From: Acanthornis magna
Taxonomy: Eukaryota > Chordata > Aves > Passeriformes > Acanthizidae
Reading direction: 5' to 3'
DNA: 64,000 nucleotides
Assembly: GCA_036785705.1 (NCBI GenBank)
Contig: JAWUZG010000970.1
Span: 2,948,501 to 3,012,500 of the forward strand
Shown: positions 13,323 through 25,044 of the stretch, in pieces
Numbering within the stretch: position 1 is the first letter of the stretch
Layout: every line of letters starts with the position of its first letter
Position numbers and translations under genes: made by a program
The notes under the pieces: model-generated
Told to the model about the DNA's origin: nothing
The model's input: only the letters and a program-made list of their open reading frames with translations
Databases searched by the model: none

Positions 13323-13886
13323 TGTTGTCTTGGTGCGTGTGCCTGGTTTCCGCGGCCGCCCCCGCCTATGGCACAAGCTCCGGCCGCTGCGGCTATGGGG
13401 CGGATGGATCGCCCCGAGGGGGAGCTGTCCTCAGCGAGCGGGTCAGTCTGAGCACCGATGGAAAAGAGGCAGCAAGGAGACAAAGGGCTGGGGGGAGACT
13501 TTCTCCTTCAACTCCATTTATTTGGGGGGTGAAAGGAGCAGGGATCAGGCCGGGAATTCCTTCAGAGACAAGTCCGAGCTCCTGCTTTCGTGCCATGGAT
13601 TTTGTACGGGGGTGCCCAACCAATAGGGGAGAGGGAAGGGGGAAGATACAAGTGTTCGGGACCCAATAGGGAATAACAGGGGGAGGGAATAATACATACA
13701 AACCAATAATAACCTGAACAGAACAGAACGTTCTGGAGGAGGGAGTGGGGCTTCAGCCATGGCCACTCTCCGGCCAGCCCCTGGAGCGGATCTCATGCCC
13801 CTGGGTTCTGCCTCCCCAGGGTTTCTCCATCTGAGGAGGTGGAGCTGGCTCAGGAAATGGCAGGTATTGGGGGTTGCCCCACCACA
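13323..13886 (-). mobile_element. Younger solo LTR (564 bp) nested in the older LTR
   Basis: The ends are TGTTGTCTTGGTGC... and ...GTTGCCCCACCACA, directly flanked by GTACAG on both sides. The inside is GC- and CpG-rich (a CCGCGGCCGCCCCCGCC region near 13349-13366), unlike its neighbours, indicating a recent insertion. On the minus strand there are two CCTATTGG boxes and an AATAAA (near 13525-13532), which set the orientation. The 6-bp duplication fits class II (alpha/beta-type) retroviruses. No internal viral sequence remains, so it is a solo LTR left by recombination. Open frames within it on either strand are not genes. Confidence 0.88.
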
Positions 13887-13892
13887 GTACAG
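13887..13892. repeat. Target-site duplication GTACAG (right)
   Basis: Pairs with 13317-13322. Confidence 0.85.
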
Positions 13893-14086
13893 TGCTGTGT
13901 TTTAAACTTTGTATTTCAATAACGTTGATAAAACACCAATGGTTCAGTTGTTACTTGGTAGTGCTTACCCTGAGTCAAGGATTTTCAGTTTCCTGTGCTC
14001 TGCCAGTGAGGAGCTGCACAAAGACCTGGGAGGGAGCATAGCCAGGACAGCTGACCGAAACTAGCCAAAGGGATATTCCATACCAT

Positions 14087-14108
14087 AACCCTAACCCTAA
14101 CCTAACCC
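14087..14108. repeat. Short interstitial telomere-like repeat
   Basis: Three and a half CCCTAA-type units, one lacking a C, lie between CCATACCAT and ATAAGAAAAA inside the old LTR. The C-rich strand is on plus, so the TTAGGG strand is minus. Confidence 0.85.
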
Positions 14109-14343
14109 ATAAGAAAAAAAAAATTTAGCGGTGTTGGGGTGGGTTTCTGAACATCATGTTCAGTAAGTAAACTGGAGTTGTTCTTTGCTTGTTTTTTTGT
14201 TTCAGTTATTAAATTATTCTTATCTTAATGCAAGAGGTTTATCTTTGCTCTCCTGTTCTCCTCCCCTTCAATGTGAGGAGGGAGTGAGGATTGTGTGATC
14301 AGCTGTGTGGTACTTAGCTGTTGACTGGGATTAAGCCACAACA

Positions 14344-17300
14344 TCTGACGGAGGCAGAGGAGAATTTGGTAAAGACAATGCAGTAGCCCTGTCTTTATTT
14401 CTGAACAACTCTGTCTTTTCATAACTGATAGCATAAAACAGCACTGTGGGGTGGAGCGTAGGATGATGCACAATCAGACTAACTATGATCTGCCTGATAA
14501 CAAGCACTGCCATTCATTTTGCTTGAAGTGACTTGCTCTATAGGTTTCCTAGGAGTTCTGAAAGTTGCTTATTTGAAAGAGTTCACATTTGTTATATGTA
14601 ACTCTTAGAATTGCTGAAGTTTTTTTTCTGCCTTTGAATAGTTAAAATTCCTGTTATATTTGCCAATATTAGTAACGAGACCAAAATTTGGCTGAGAACT
14701 CCTTGGTTATAACACTCCATATACATGCAAATATTTTTTCAGTTCCCGTACATGCAGAACTTTAAACATCTGTTGAGGCCATTGAAATTCACTTTTCTTC
14801 AGTGAATTATCTCTAAGGAGCTGCAAGCCAAATGTGCTTATTCAGATACAATGAAAACTTGCTAGCAATGCAACCTTAGCTTTTGTCATATTAAAGAAAA
14901 CTAAACTTGTTTATTATGTATTATGTCTTTTTAAACTTACTTTTCTTACATTAACAAAAGAATAGTAATGCCTTCAAATTTTCCATAGGATAAAAATTGT
15001 GTTAGTGATGTGTGTGTGAGTGTGATGGGAAATACAGGGACAGGGAGAGAAGGAATAGCTTCCCTTGATTTTTCTCACTTCTCCATGTCTCAGGTGAAAC
15101 ATCTGATTCCTTTAGAGACTCAATTTCACTAAAATTTAAATATATCTAGTCACAGTGTTTATGAATATCCTAATAAATTGAGAATTGCAGCCAGAAACTA
15201 TGTGGGTTACAAAGGAGTGCAATGTCTTGTAACTTTAAAATAACTCGACCTGTCAAAGGAATTTTGAAACAACGGACATATTCTGAAAGTAAATACTTAA
15301 TATCAGTGTAGTATTGTCCAGGCAGGAACTCATTTGGGGATGCTTTCTCACAGTCCCTGTGAAATTCTACCCTCCCTCCCTCGCAGAACAACTCTGTCCT
15401 TACAGAATTGGCTGCAACCAAACTCTTCTTACACCTACCACAGAGACAACAGCTTTGCACTCTGCTGGGCAGCTTCTTTCTTTGTCCAGGGTAGGAGAGA
15501 GGCAGAGCTGTGGCTTCCAAGAGGAGATGGCATGCTTCACCTCCACTCTCAAGCCACAAAAATTTCACTATTATGTGTGATTAAGGAGAGGATCTATATT
15601 TTCAAATAACACTGGGTATGATGATTTATTAAATAACTTAAAAACTGTGGTTGAAGAGGTGAATTACATGTTTAATTAGATTTATACTGCTTTCACAACC
15701 AGTAGGAATACGGAGGTTATTAACATACCTTCTTGCACACCTATTCTTATGCTACCTTAATGTTTGAGAGATGTTTGTTCTTTCGGTCTTTTCTGAACAT
15801 ATATGTTAGTCATGCAAGGCTAAAAATAGTTTCTGTAGGCCAATACTTCATCTGGATGCTTAGAATTAGAGGAAATGGTGGTTTTCAAAGTGAAAAGACT
15901 CAACGGAAAAATTAAAAATTTATTCAAATGACATGATCTAAAATTATGCTTCTGAAAATCATACTCCAAGGTTTTTGGACGAGAGAACCAGAAGAAAATA
16001 TGGGCATACAAAACTCCATTTTTGCATTGTGATCAACTTAATTTTTGAAGTCCCAGTGCTTATCTCCAGTGTATGTAATAAAAACTTTGAGGAAACTATA
16101 TTGAGATTCTTATGTGAAAGGATTTTTTAAAAACTGAACCACAGAACACTGATTTTTTTTTTCCCATTTGCTTAGGCAGATTTGAATCAGTTCTCAAATG
16201 CAAAAGAGACGATCTAAGTCAAGCCTTTTAATGTTTGCCAGTTGCTAACCTGGAATTCAATATATGTGACAGTTCTACTATTGAGAAAACATCCATTTTG
16301 ATCGTCTCCTTGCCAATACATTTTTTTCTGAGCCTTATATTCTCTGGAAAGACACCCTGCAAATCAGCAATGAAAAAAAGATTGGCTAAGAGAAGTAATA
16401 TTAATTTTCTCTCCCTCCTAATCTACATAAGAGAATGCAGTTTTCATGTCTTCCTTGGTACACTGTCATAGCAATTTTTCCAGGCACCTGCTATCATATG
16501 CTTAGCTCAGTAAAATGATTCTGTCTTCATGCATTCAATTGCATTCATTCTGTTTCTACTCAAAAAGAACCTAAAATAAATGGCAGCTGGTACCTGTAGA
16601 CTCAAAGTAGGGAATCTCTGCAATATGTAGGTTTTAAGCTGTTTAGATTTTGTCCTTCTTTTACAGAGAAAAAGTGCAAGAATAAGTATAGCTAGTATAA
16701 GCATGTTGGCTACAGGAATATGGAGTAATCACGAGTAGATTAATACACATTGAAGATATGCCTGGAGGCTGTGTTTTAATGTAAAAAGTCAATATAAGCC
16801 TTCTTCCTTGTTTTCATGTGTATACAATTTTAAGAATAAAATTGCACATCTGACTGAAATATCTGTAGAATTATAAAAGTGCCCAAAAAAAAAAAAAAAA
16901 AAGCTGAGTGTATACAAATACATACAAAACATCTTCCACAGCAACATTCTCCTCAGGAGAAGAAACAACTACATTAGCAAAAACATAAGGAAAACCATGA
17001 AATTCAAGGTTCATATGAATTTTAGAGGACACTAGAAAATTTAATGAAATAACACTATTCCTTGACTTTGAAATTTCTTCAGAATTTCACTGGCTTCTTT
17101 TCTGGATGTTTATGAAACTGTAGATATTGCTGATTTTTTTTTTTTTTTAAGAAAGACTACCAGTAGAAAGTGAAGTGTTTAAATGTAATCAAATAAAAAT
17201 GCTTGCCAATCCTTATTAAGTTTCTTAATGTAGGTTCATTCAGTGGCATTACATACAACCATGTGATTACACAGTTTTCCCCAGCTTCATCATACAACAA

Positions 17301-17595
17301 CCATGGAGGGGTTGTCACCAAACACGGATTTCCTTAAGGACTTGCTTTATCCTGCACAATATTAGTTAATTTCAATATAGGTGGTAAAGCCCCCTATAGG
17401 CAGAAAATGTGCAACCATTTCTAACAAAAGTAATAAGGCACAACTGATCAGTTGAAACAGAGACATGACAGGCAGCAGACATTTTTTAATAAAAGTAAAA
17501 CTCTTATTAATATTTTGCAGACAAAATTTTATTTGATGTTTATAATTCTAGACATATCAGTTAAGGTAAATTTGGGCTGCTTTCAAGAGATATAG
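14344..17595. other. Unannotated AT-rich non-coding stretch
   Basis: No gene recognised. It contains an 18-base A run at 16886-16903. The longest open frame is 132 codons on the minus strand (15170-15568) and is discussed as a finding; it has no domain I recognise. Confidence 0.5.
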
Positions 17596-17812
17596 TGTAG
17601 TGGGTTGATCTTGGCTGCCTGCCAGATACCACACAATTGCTTTCTCACTCCCCCTCCACAAGAGGACAGGGGGAGAAAATAAGACAAACAAAAGCTTGCA
17701 GATCAAGATAAGGACTAGGAAATGAAGTATCAAATACCATCATGGGTAAACCAGACTCAACTTGAGGAAAATTAATTTATTGCCAATTAAAATAGAGTTG
17801 AACTAAAACACT
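17596..17812 (-). repeat. ERVL-like LTR, part 1 (interrupted by a CR1)
   Basis: It begins TGTAGTGGGTTGATCTTGGC and carries the CACTCCCCCTCCAC, GATCAAGATAAGGAC and AAATTAATTTATTGCCAATTAAAAT blocks in the same order as the LTR at 44575-45140. On the sense (minus) strand the last block supplies AATAAATTAATTTTCC, a poly(A)-signal region. It ends abruptly at the CR1 tail at 17813. Confidence 0.7.
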
Positions 17813-18682
17813 CATAGAATCATTGAAAGTTTTGAGCTGGAAGGGATCTTCAAAAATCACCTAGTCCAATTCCCCTGCCATGGGACATCCTTCACTAGAC
17901 CGGGTGGCTCAAAAACCCCATTCAACCTGATCTTGAACACTTCTAGGTATGGGGCATCCGTAACTTCTCTGGGCAACCTGTGTCAGTGTTTCATCACCCT
18001 CATCATAAAAAGAAAATTCTTCCTTATATCCAATCTTAGTCTCCTCTCTTGTAGTTTAAAACCATTTTTCCTTTTCTTGTCACTATAGCCCCTGGTAAAA
18101 AGCCTCTTGCTGACTTTCTTGCAATACCCCTTAAGGGCCCCTTTTAAGAAAGGTTGCAACAAGGTCTCCCAAAAACTCTCTTCTCCGGGCTGAACAACCC
18201 CAACTCTCAGATTTTCTTCATAGAAGAGGAATTCAAACTCTCTAATTATTTTTGTGGCCCGTCTCTGGACCTGCTTTAATAGGTCTGTGTCTCTCCCGCA
18301 CTGGGGGCCCCAGAGGTTGATGCAGTACTCCAGGGAGGGTCTCACCAGAGAAGAACAGAGAGGGAGAACCACCTCCCTGTATCTGCTGGCAAGCTTCTTT
18401 CTATGCAGCCCAGGCAACCATTGACTTCCTGCATTCCAAGAACAGATTGCCTGCACATGCCCAGTTTTACAGGCACCAGTATTTTCAAGTTGCCCTCTAT
18501 AGGGCTGCTCTCAATCCATTCATGTCCTAGTTTGTACTGATATTGCGTTTTTCCTAGGCCCATATGAAGGGCATTGTACTTGTTAAATTTCATGGTGCTC
18601 AGATGAGCTCATTCCTTAAACTTGTCAAGGTCCCGCTGGATGAAATCCATCCCCTTAAGAAAATCAATGTCACCACTTATCT
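17813..18682 (-). mobile_element. CR1 LINE 3' part, minus strand, inserted in an LTR
   Basis: The 3' tail is at the left: CATAGAATCATTG on plus is the reversed CR1 end. On the minus strand the region translates to the CR1 RT C-terminal blocks: PLCSSLVRPSLEYCINLWGP, then VQRRATKIIREFE, FTRGYSDKKRKNGFKLQE and LDIRKNFLFMMRVMKH. Upstream (18560-18680) lies a decayed copy of the MKFNK... and DLDKF blocks. It is 5'-truncated, as is normal for CR1, and broken by stops. The junction with LTR sequence near 18682 is approximate. Confidence 0.9.
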
Positions 18683-18825
18683 CAGTTGCTCTCTGCCACT
18701 TCTGCCTTCTCACACTTTTCACCTGCTTGCTTGACTGTGGTGGACTACAGTCCATCAGGACAAACATACCCCGGTGTGGACTCTTCCTGGGCTGCAGGCC
18801 TGTTACTGAATCTCTGACTAAGTGA
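18683..18825 (-). repeat. ERVL-like LTR, part 2 (resumes after the CR1)
   Basis: After the CR1 5' end the sequence returns to LTR-type blocks: CTCTGCCACTTCTGCC, CTCACACTTTTCACCTGC, then CGGTGTGGACTCTTCC-type repeats. These resemble the region at 44930-45130 that follows the same left block. The outer end is unresolved, and roughly 150 bases of LTR seem to be missing at the CR1 site. Confidence 0.5.
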
Positions 18826-19816
18826 ATCATTTAGGTCTGGAGGAGAGACTACTGACCCTAGAAATGGAAATCACCTGATCTAAAATCAGTAATCCCTTTC
18901 TCCTTGCTCACATATTTTTAAGTGTGACATCTTGTCTAGTACGTGGAAGCAGAAGTTTGTACTTTAACACTATGTGGAGGAAAGAGGTGTATATATACTA
19001 CCTAAAACAAGTGCCTACTTTAGGGAAAAAATATCTTCCAACACTTCACAGAGTGAGTTTGGTATCTCCAAGAAGCTATTTAGAGTACTGGAAACAGTCA
19101 ACAGCTAGTTTTGTAACTGTGGTGCCCTCAGACACATTCTGTAGACATGTGCCTCTCTCTTCTGAGTACGCTGTGAACCTACATTTCTAGTTTTAGGCCT
19201 TTATTTAAATGCCTAAAGATGGCAGTGAGAATTCATCTGCTCCTCTTGGAATGGTGAATACAGAAATATTGTATTTCCATGTAAAATTTGCCTATGTACA
19301 AATACCTTCATGTTTCTTTCATTTTTTTCTTACAATATATACTCATGCATGTTCAACAAAATTTCTCAATTTGAGAGTTTGAAAGGAGCTGGATTTTTTC
19401 CCCTTCAATTTGTTATCCCAGAGTATAAACCAACCTTTATGGGAGAAATTGCTTTCTCTTAAAAATAAATATTACTTTTTTTTATAATTCTCAGCGGTAA
19501 AAATCATACTGTGGTAATGAGAATAAAATTACAGCAGTAGTTAGGCTGGCAAAGGAATAAAATAGAAAAAGCATCTTAATACATAATACCATTATTCAAA
19601 TAATGCATACAATGAATACAACAGGATGTTGACTGCAATTAAGCATTACAACGAGTTGTGGGATTTAGATGCTGCAGAAAAAGCACAGTCTTGCAGACCT
19701 AATGTAAACATGTCACTAGATGCTATCAGTCTACTTCTGCTTTTATTTTCAATTTTAATACACAAAATAATTGAAATAATTCAAAAGCATGGATGAAAGT
19801 ACAAACCATACATATA
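18826..19816. other. Unannotated non-coding stretch
   Basis: AT-rich; nothing recognised. Confidence 0.5.
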
Positions 19817-19895
19817 GAGAATCACAGAATCGTAGAATGCATTGGGCGGGAAAGGACCTTAAAGATCATCTAGTTCCCTGCCATGGGCAAGGACA
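19817..19895 (-). mobile_element. CR1 3'-tail fragment
   Basis: GAATCACAGAATCGTAGAATG followed by GGACCTTAAAGATCATCTAG and CTGCCATGGGCAAGGAC is the reversed 3' untranslated end of a CR1. Only about 80 bases remain. Confidence 0.8.
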
Positions 19896-22606
19896 ATAAC
19901 TGAGTAAAGTAAAAAAGTGGTTTGACCCTAATGCTCAGACTGGGTTTTTTTTTTGTTGATACAGATGGAGCTACCTGAATAAAGAGAAAAAATGTTGTAC
20001 TGGTAAACTGCCAGTGCAAGTTTCCGCGGCAAGTTTGACTGACTATTTTCTTATATTTACTTGAATTTTGATTCTGAGGTAAGTAAACACAGCCAAATTG
20101 TCATTGATTCTGCCTCCTTATGTCCAGAATAGCTAGACATTTGATTTCCTGTAAGATTTTTACTCTTCAGTATTTACTTACATGCACAAGTCAGTCTTTC
20201 CAGTACAAATGTGGGCTTTGGAACTGAGCAATCTGCAGAATATTGTTCAAGGAAAATGGTAAGATCACACATCATTTATGTTTTATGCCAATGAAAGCAT
20301 ATTATAGAGGCATTCACAGAAAATGTAACCGGATTAAAGCATGTTACTTTGAAGATATTTTGAAAGCATTTACAGGGAGAAAACAAAACACAATAGTTAT
20401 TTCTAACTCCAGTGAGGTTCAGTGTATCTGAGGTGTGCCTTACTAAGTAAGAAGGATAAAATTCTAAAATTGTCATTCTACATGCCATTTACAAAGTCTT
20501 TAAAACAGAGATTGCCTTCATCATTTTTTAACTGACTTAGGTGTGAATAGTAGACCCAAGATATTCCTACTATGTGCATCTGTTCCATCAAAGACTTTTT
20601 TTCCCTTAAAGAGAGGAAATTGCACACTGCAGTCTGAAATAGGAAATAAATTGAAAGCTAAAGACATTGAACAGGACCCAAAAAGAAAGGAAAGAGATGT
20701 TGGCAATTTTGTCCTACATAAACTCTTAGCCATCATCAGGATGAAATATGCTTAAAACCTTGCTCACCAGCAAACTGAATGGTGATGTCAAGTGCACAGC
20801 ACAGTTTTTGTGATTACAAGTCACTTTGTGTGTCCATGGTCAGCTAAAAAAGAGAAAAATGGCCATTATGTGCAATTTTGATTTCTTTGAGTTAGCACAA
20901 GATGTGATGTTCTTTATATAAGGAGTTACCTTCTGGTTCTTTAGCCCTTAGAAAAATCATTAAAAAACTCACAGTAACTGTAGTAGCTGCTCTGAACATG
21001 ACACATGTACATTTCTCTGTGTGATTCTGGTGTTACTAATTCTTTTCTCACTTGTTCACTTCTGGTGATTTTAGTGCCAGGCTCAAAATACCTATTTTTG
21101 TAAAACTCTGTTACTTTATAAATGGTTTAGCCCACACATAAGAGGCAACTTGTTATCTGGAGGACTAGAAACTCTCAAGTCCCATACTTCCAAAGCAGAA
21201 CTTAATAAAAATTTCGTCTCCTCTCCCTACTTTTGTATGAAAATTGTATAATGACACTGCTCAATACCATGTGAAATAAACATGCAGTTTTAAAAACAAA
21301 GGGAATTTTGTTTGCAATGTGTTTCACATTCAGCCTATATAGCATATATATCCTGGGATATTTCAAGGAAACAATGAAAATTGCTTCGAAAAATCTCAGA
21401 ATGTCTTACTATAGAGTATATTTTAATGGTAAAGTCTGAATAAGAATAAACTCTTTAACCCATGTGAACCATTTTTATGGTAATACTTGTGGCAAAGAAA
21501 GAAAAGGAGGTGACAAATTTCTTGTTTGTTATCATTCCAACTAGCATCCAGCAACAAAGTAGTTCAGCATGAGTCTTCTCAAATTACAAGACAGGCATAA
21601 TTTCCCTACTTAGTTTCTATTTAGAAGCACACACAGAAGAAGGCATCTAGTGTAAAGTTTAATTGAAAAGAAACCAAAATAAAACCAAGACCAAAACAAA
21701 GAACAACTGGTTGCAATTGTTGTCAAAAACCCCAAGTTGTTATTTCAACTAACAACAAAGAGTACTTTCCAACCCTTAGGTACTACAGGGATTTTTCTCC
21801 CTGTGACATTTGGCATATATTTTTATAAAATGTTGAGTGCTTTTTCAAAATCTATGTATAGAATTCCACTGGATCTTATAGAAAAGGAATCTTTTTATTG
21901 TTATTCACTATAGAAATTATGTTTGCCTATCTATTTCTTTCAAGTATATAACAAAGACTTTGAAAAGCAAAGGGCATTTTCCACTGAAGAATCAGTTTTG
22001 CAAAATTTGGATCAAATATATTGGCATCATATGCCAGAGAAAGTTGACAGCATATGTTTTGCCAAAACAACATCACTGCACCAAACCACTTCCTGATGAC
22101 TATTAATCCATTACAGAAGTTTTGATTCCTATTCCTTCTTCTGTAAACACTGGTGCTTCTTAAATTACATGAGTGTGTCTTTCTGGAGAATGAATGCATA
22201 AATTAATATTTCATCTTTGTGTTCAGTTCCTGAAACTAAGATTTGTGACTGCCTGCCCCTCTGGACTTTTTGTAGTGTCAGTTGTGACATTTTGGTTCTG
22301 TTTTTCTCGACACACTTCTATGTTAATGATGTGCATTGTCTCAGGTGGGAGAGAGCTGCCACAGAGCCAAGAAAAGTAAAGAGCACAGTTGGTTTAGCCT
22401 CCCGATTCCTGGGTGTTGTATTGTCTCACAGGAGGAGGTAAAGGATGGGTAACCTTTCTAAAAGCTAACAGTGGCTGCCTTTCAACTGCCAATTTTTATT
22501 CCTAACTGACAGGCCTTGAATGCAACTCAAATACAGGAATTTTTAAAAAAAGCACTTTCAATAATAAAAGACATTTTAAAGAGAAATAAGTTAGTAATTA
22601 AAAATA
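19896..22606. other. Unannotated AT-rich non-coding stretch
   Basis: No gene or identifiable repeat recognised. Open frames are 60-90 codons and overlap on both strands. Confidence 0.5.
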
Positions 22607-22611
22607 TGGCC
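22607..22611. repeat. Target-site duplication TGGCC (left)
   Basis: Exact copy of 23495-23499, directly outside the TG end at 22612. Confidence 0.75.
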
Positions 22612-23494
22612 TGAGAGAGTCCAAAATAGTTCATGTCTCAAACATTGATATAACAAAACTGTATAAAGAAACTACAACCAAAGAAGCCTCGGTGAAGATA
22701 CCTGACTGGGACTTTGGACTGAAAGTCAAACTGCTGAGATTAGATAAAGGGAAACCTATTGTTCAGTCATCTCAGGCTGAAGGAAAGGAATGCATCCACA
22801 AAAGGCCAAAGCCACCAGCTGCACTGAGAATCACCTCTGGCTGAGTTTGGGGTGGGGGGAGAGCACAGCTCACAAAGCCAGGTCTCCACAGACTTGTCCC
22901 CCAACCGAGGGAGGAGGAGGAGGCTTCGGGTGAGTGGCATAACCTCTGGGGAGAGGCAATAAATGCCCATCCTCTGTTACACAAACTGCCCCAGCTGTGG
23001 AACCCACAACCCCACAGGCCACATCCATGGGACATTCATGGCAGCTGAGGGGATGTCCTAATCCATCACAGACCCCCCAAAGTGCTCCCCAGAGGCCTTG
23101 CCCCACAGGACTGCATGTGATGCAAGCAAAGCCTGCAGCAGGAGACTGTTCCTCCCCCGGGGGACATGCCTGGACATTGCCACCTGGCCTGAGTGTAGAT
23201 TAATGCACGGGATTCTGTGCTTTTTGGGGGGACCATCACGACCAAGAATATAAGGTGGAGATTATCAACGCTACATTGCTGGGATCACGGGTGATGATAT
23301 TCTTTTAGTCTGTCTCTGTCCCTCTCTTTCTGTCCCCCCCCCCCCTTTTCCTACTTCTCCTTTTCACTCTTCTCTCACTCTCTGTCATATTTACTATCAA
23401 GTAAAACCCGTACTATTGACTGGCATATGGTCTCATTTGCACGTTAATTTGGGCAGAGGTATTTCTAAAGAACCTTAATAATTGGATCATAACA
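22612..23494 (+). mobile_element. Solo LTR, 883 bp, 5-bp duplication (ERVL-type)
   Basis: It starts TGAGAGAGTCCAAAATAG and ends AATTGGATCATAACA, with TGGCC immediately on both sides. The 5-bp duplication fits class I/III (ERVL-like) elements rather than the 6-bp class II type seen elsewhere in the window. A GC-rich central part (22830-23220) contrasts with the AT-rich flanks. A TATA-like AATATAAGG (23246-23254) precedes a pyrimidine-rich transcribed region with a 13-C run near 23333-23345, which sets the plus orientation. No internal viral sequence is present. Overlapping open frames at 22770-23200 are not genes. Confidence 0.8.
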
Positions 23495-23499
23495 TGGCC
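23495..23499. repeat. Target-site duplication TGGCC (right)
   Basis: Pairs with 22607-22611. Confidence 0.75.
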
Positions 23500-24384
23500 T
23501 GCAAAAGACTTTTTTCTTTTTCCTCATGGCAACTGAGACAAGATCCCCAAGAAACTGCAATGTCAGCCCAAACCCTGAAAAACCTTCACTAGAAACTTTG
23601 CAAAAGGAATTTGACCTGAGACTGGTCGCACGGAATGCTGAAGAGGAGGAACACAACCAAACCAAACAAAAAACAAGCAAACAAGTTTAAAAAATCCAGA
23701 AGGCTGAAATACTCTATGTTTATCTTTTCAAAGGGATAGCTGGCTTCTGTCTGAAAAGACTGCTCAGGGTCTTGGGTGTTTTAATTTGCCCTTTTATGCC
23801 CCTGATCTGATTTGATCATTTCTGGATTTTAGTGTATACTTTGCTCAGAAGAGAAATTGGCACATATATTAAATATTTGAATAGATATTGCCATGGAGAT
23901 GTCAAAGAATATAATATCAAAGGGACACTTCTTCACACAGGAAACATGGCATTGAGTTTGTATTTCTCTATAATGATGAGGCTTAGTATGCAAGTACTTG
24001 ACAAGCAGGTTTAATCTTTGCCTGTGATGGTTAGTTGTGGTCATTTGGGGACTATAGTACAGCTCTTGTGTCTCCAGCATCTCTAACGCTTGCCCTTCAA
24101 ACTAGCTTTTAAATGCTTGGTTCTACTCTGGAGTTGTCACTGCTGAAGTGGGTGCCTTAATCTATTTCTGCAGGGTCTTGAGAAAGTCTGGTGCTTGAGA
24201 ATAGACTTCATTAACTGGCAGCACTGAAAACTTATGAATAATTTAATACAAAAGAAATATTCTGGTTTTGCAAAACTCCTGCTTGCAATTGTTAAATATT
24301 CCAGTTCTGTAGTAGAAAGTGATTTCTTTTTTTTAAATCTCATCCTTAAGATAGCTAAAATGGAAAACAATTTTTATTGAAAAA
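23500..24384. other. Unannotated non-coding stretch left of the provirus
   Basis: AT-rich; nothing recognised. Confidence 0.5.
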
Positions 24385-24390
24385 GAACAT
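24385..24390. repeat. Provirus target-site duplication GAACAT (left)
   Basis: Exact copy of 31529-31534, adjoining the LTR end at 24391. Confidence 0.95.
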
Positions 24391-24669
24391 TGTTGGTTTA
24401 GATTTCCTGAGATTCGCAGAAGCTGGCAGAGGAAGCAGGCAGATGGACCCAAGATGGCAAAAAGAGAAACTTTCTTTACAGAAACTTCTTTATATATCCA
24501 TTAATAATCTAGCAACTATTGGTCAGCAGGGAATCCACCTCCTAAAACCATTGGTCACAGCTATACAACACCTAGCACCAAACACAGAGATTAAGAAAGT
24601 ACAAAAATGCAGCTTATCTCTATTCTCCCTGAGAAAGAAGAGAAAGATTTCTAAAACAGTGTAACTACA
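24391..24669 (-). repeat. 3' LTR of the provirus (279 bp)
   Basis: Bounded by TGTTGGTTTAGATTTCC and AACAGTGTAACTACA. On the sense strand there are two CCAAT boxes (GACCAATGG, GACCAATAG), a TATA box at 24488-24499 (GGATATATAAAG in the 5' copy), and a GCCATCTTGG motif just downstream. No AATAAA is present. It differs from the 5' LTR by three transitions and one single-base indel. Confidence 0.96.
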
Positions 24670-24670
24670 A

Positions 24671-24682
24671 TTCCCCCTTTTT
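24671..24682 (-). other. Polypurine tract
   Basis: On the sense strand AAAAAGGGGGAA lies one base from the 3' LTR. It is the plus-strand DNA primer site of retroviruses. Confidence 0.88.
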
Positions 24683-25044
24683 GTTTTAAAAAGAAAAGCA
24701 AAAACACAGGTGTTGCTTGTGGTCCCCATTAGTTCCCTAAGAAGGGAAAATGAGCTCAGCATGAAGGATCTGCTTGGCAGTGGCCAGCTACCAAGAAGAT
24801 CCCGAATTAAATACCGATAAGGGGTCTGCCAGTGGTGGCCAACCACTGACAGGACCCAAACCAGCTGCTGATTGAAGGTGGACAGAGAGACTTTCAAACA
24901 ATGCCATAAATGATACATCTATCAAAACTTAGTTCTATTGAAAGTTCTTAATTTTCTGACTCCATAATAAAAGGTAAAAATTCAGTCTCTGCTTGTAGAA
25001 GGACCATCTGCCTGATGGTCAGTGTCTTGGTCATTGTTTTGAGG
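24683..25044 (-). other. Provirus 3' tail in place of env
   Basis: About 360 bases between the pol stop and the polypurine tract. There is no long open frame, no signal peptide, no furin-type site and no membrane segment that would mark env. A short open stretch (25160-24948) overlaps the end of pol in another frame but has no identifiable content. Confidence 0.7.

Larger units (their letters stand above)
13274..14343 (+). repeat. Old LTR, plus orientation, split by a nested younger LTR
   Basis: It starts TGTTCTGCCTTCAGTTGGGA (13274) and ends TTAAGCCACAACA (14343). The left 49 bases and the part from 13887 on join at the GTACAG duplication and then follow the block order of the LTR family seen at 40683 and 50789. 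Those blocks include GATAAAACACC, AGGACAGCTGACC, AAAGGGATATTCCATACC and the 3' block before CCACAACA. The nested LTR occupies 13323-13886, and a short telomere-like insert sits at 14087-14108. No clear target duplication for the old LTR itself was found. Confidence 0.75.

Noticed and set aside
24385..25044. Possible env remnant in the provirus tail (24523-24918 open frame, minus)
   Set aside because: The frame runs from the tail into the LTR, has no signal peptide, cleavage site or membrane anchor, and nothing in it resembles a surface or transmembrane protein.
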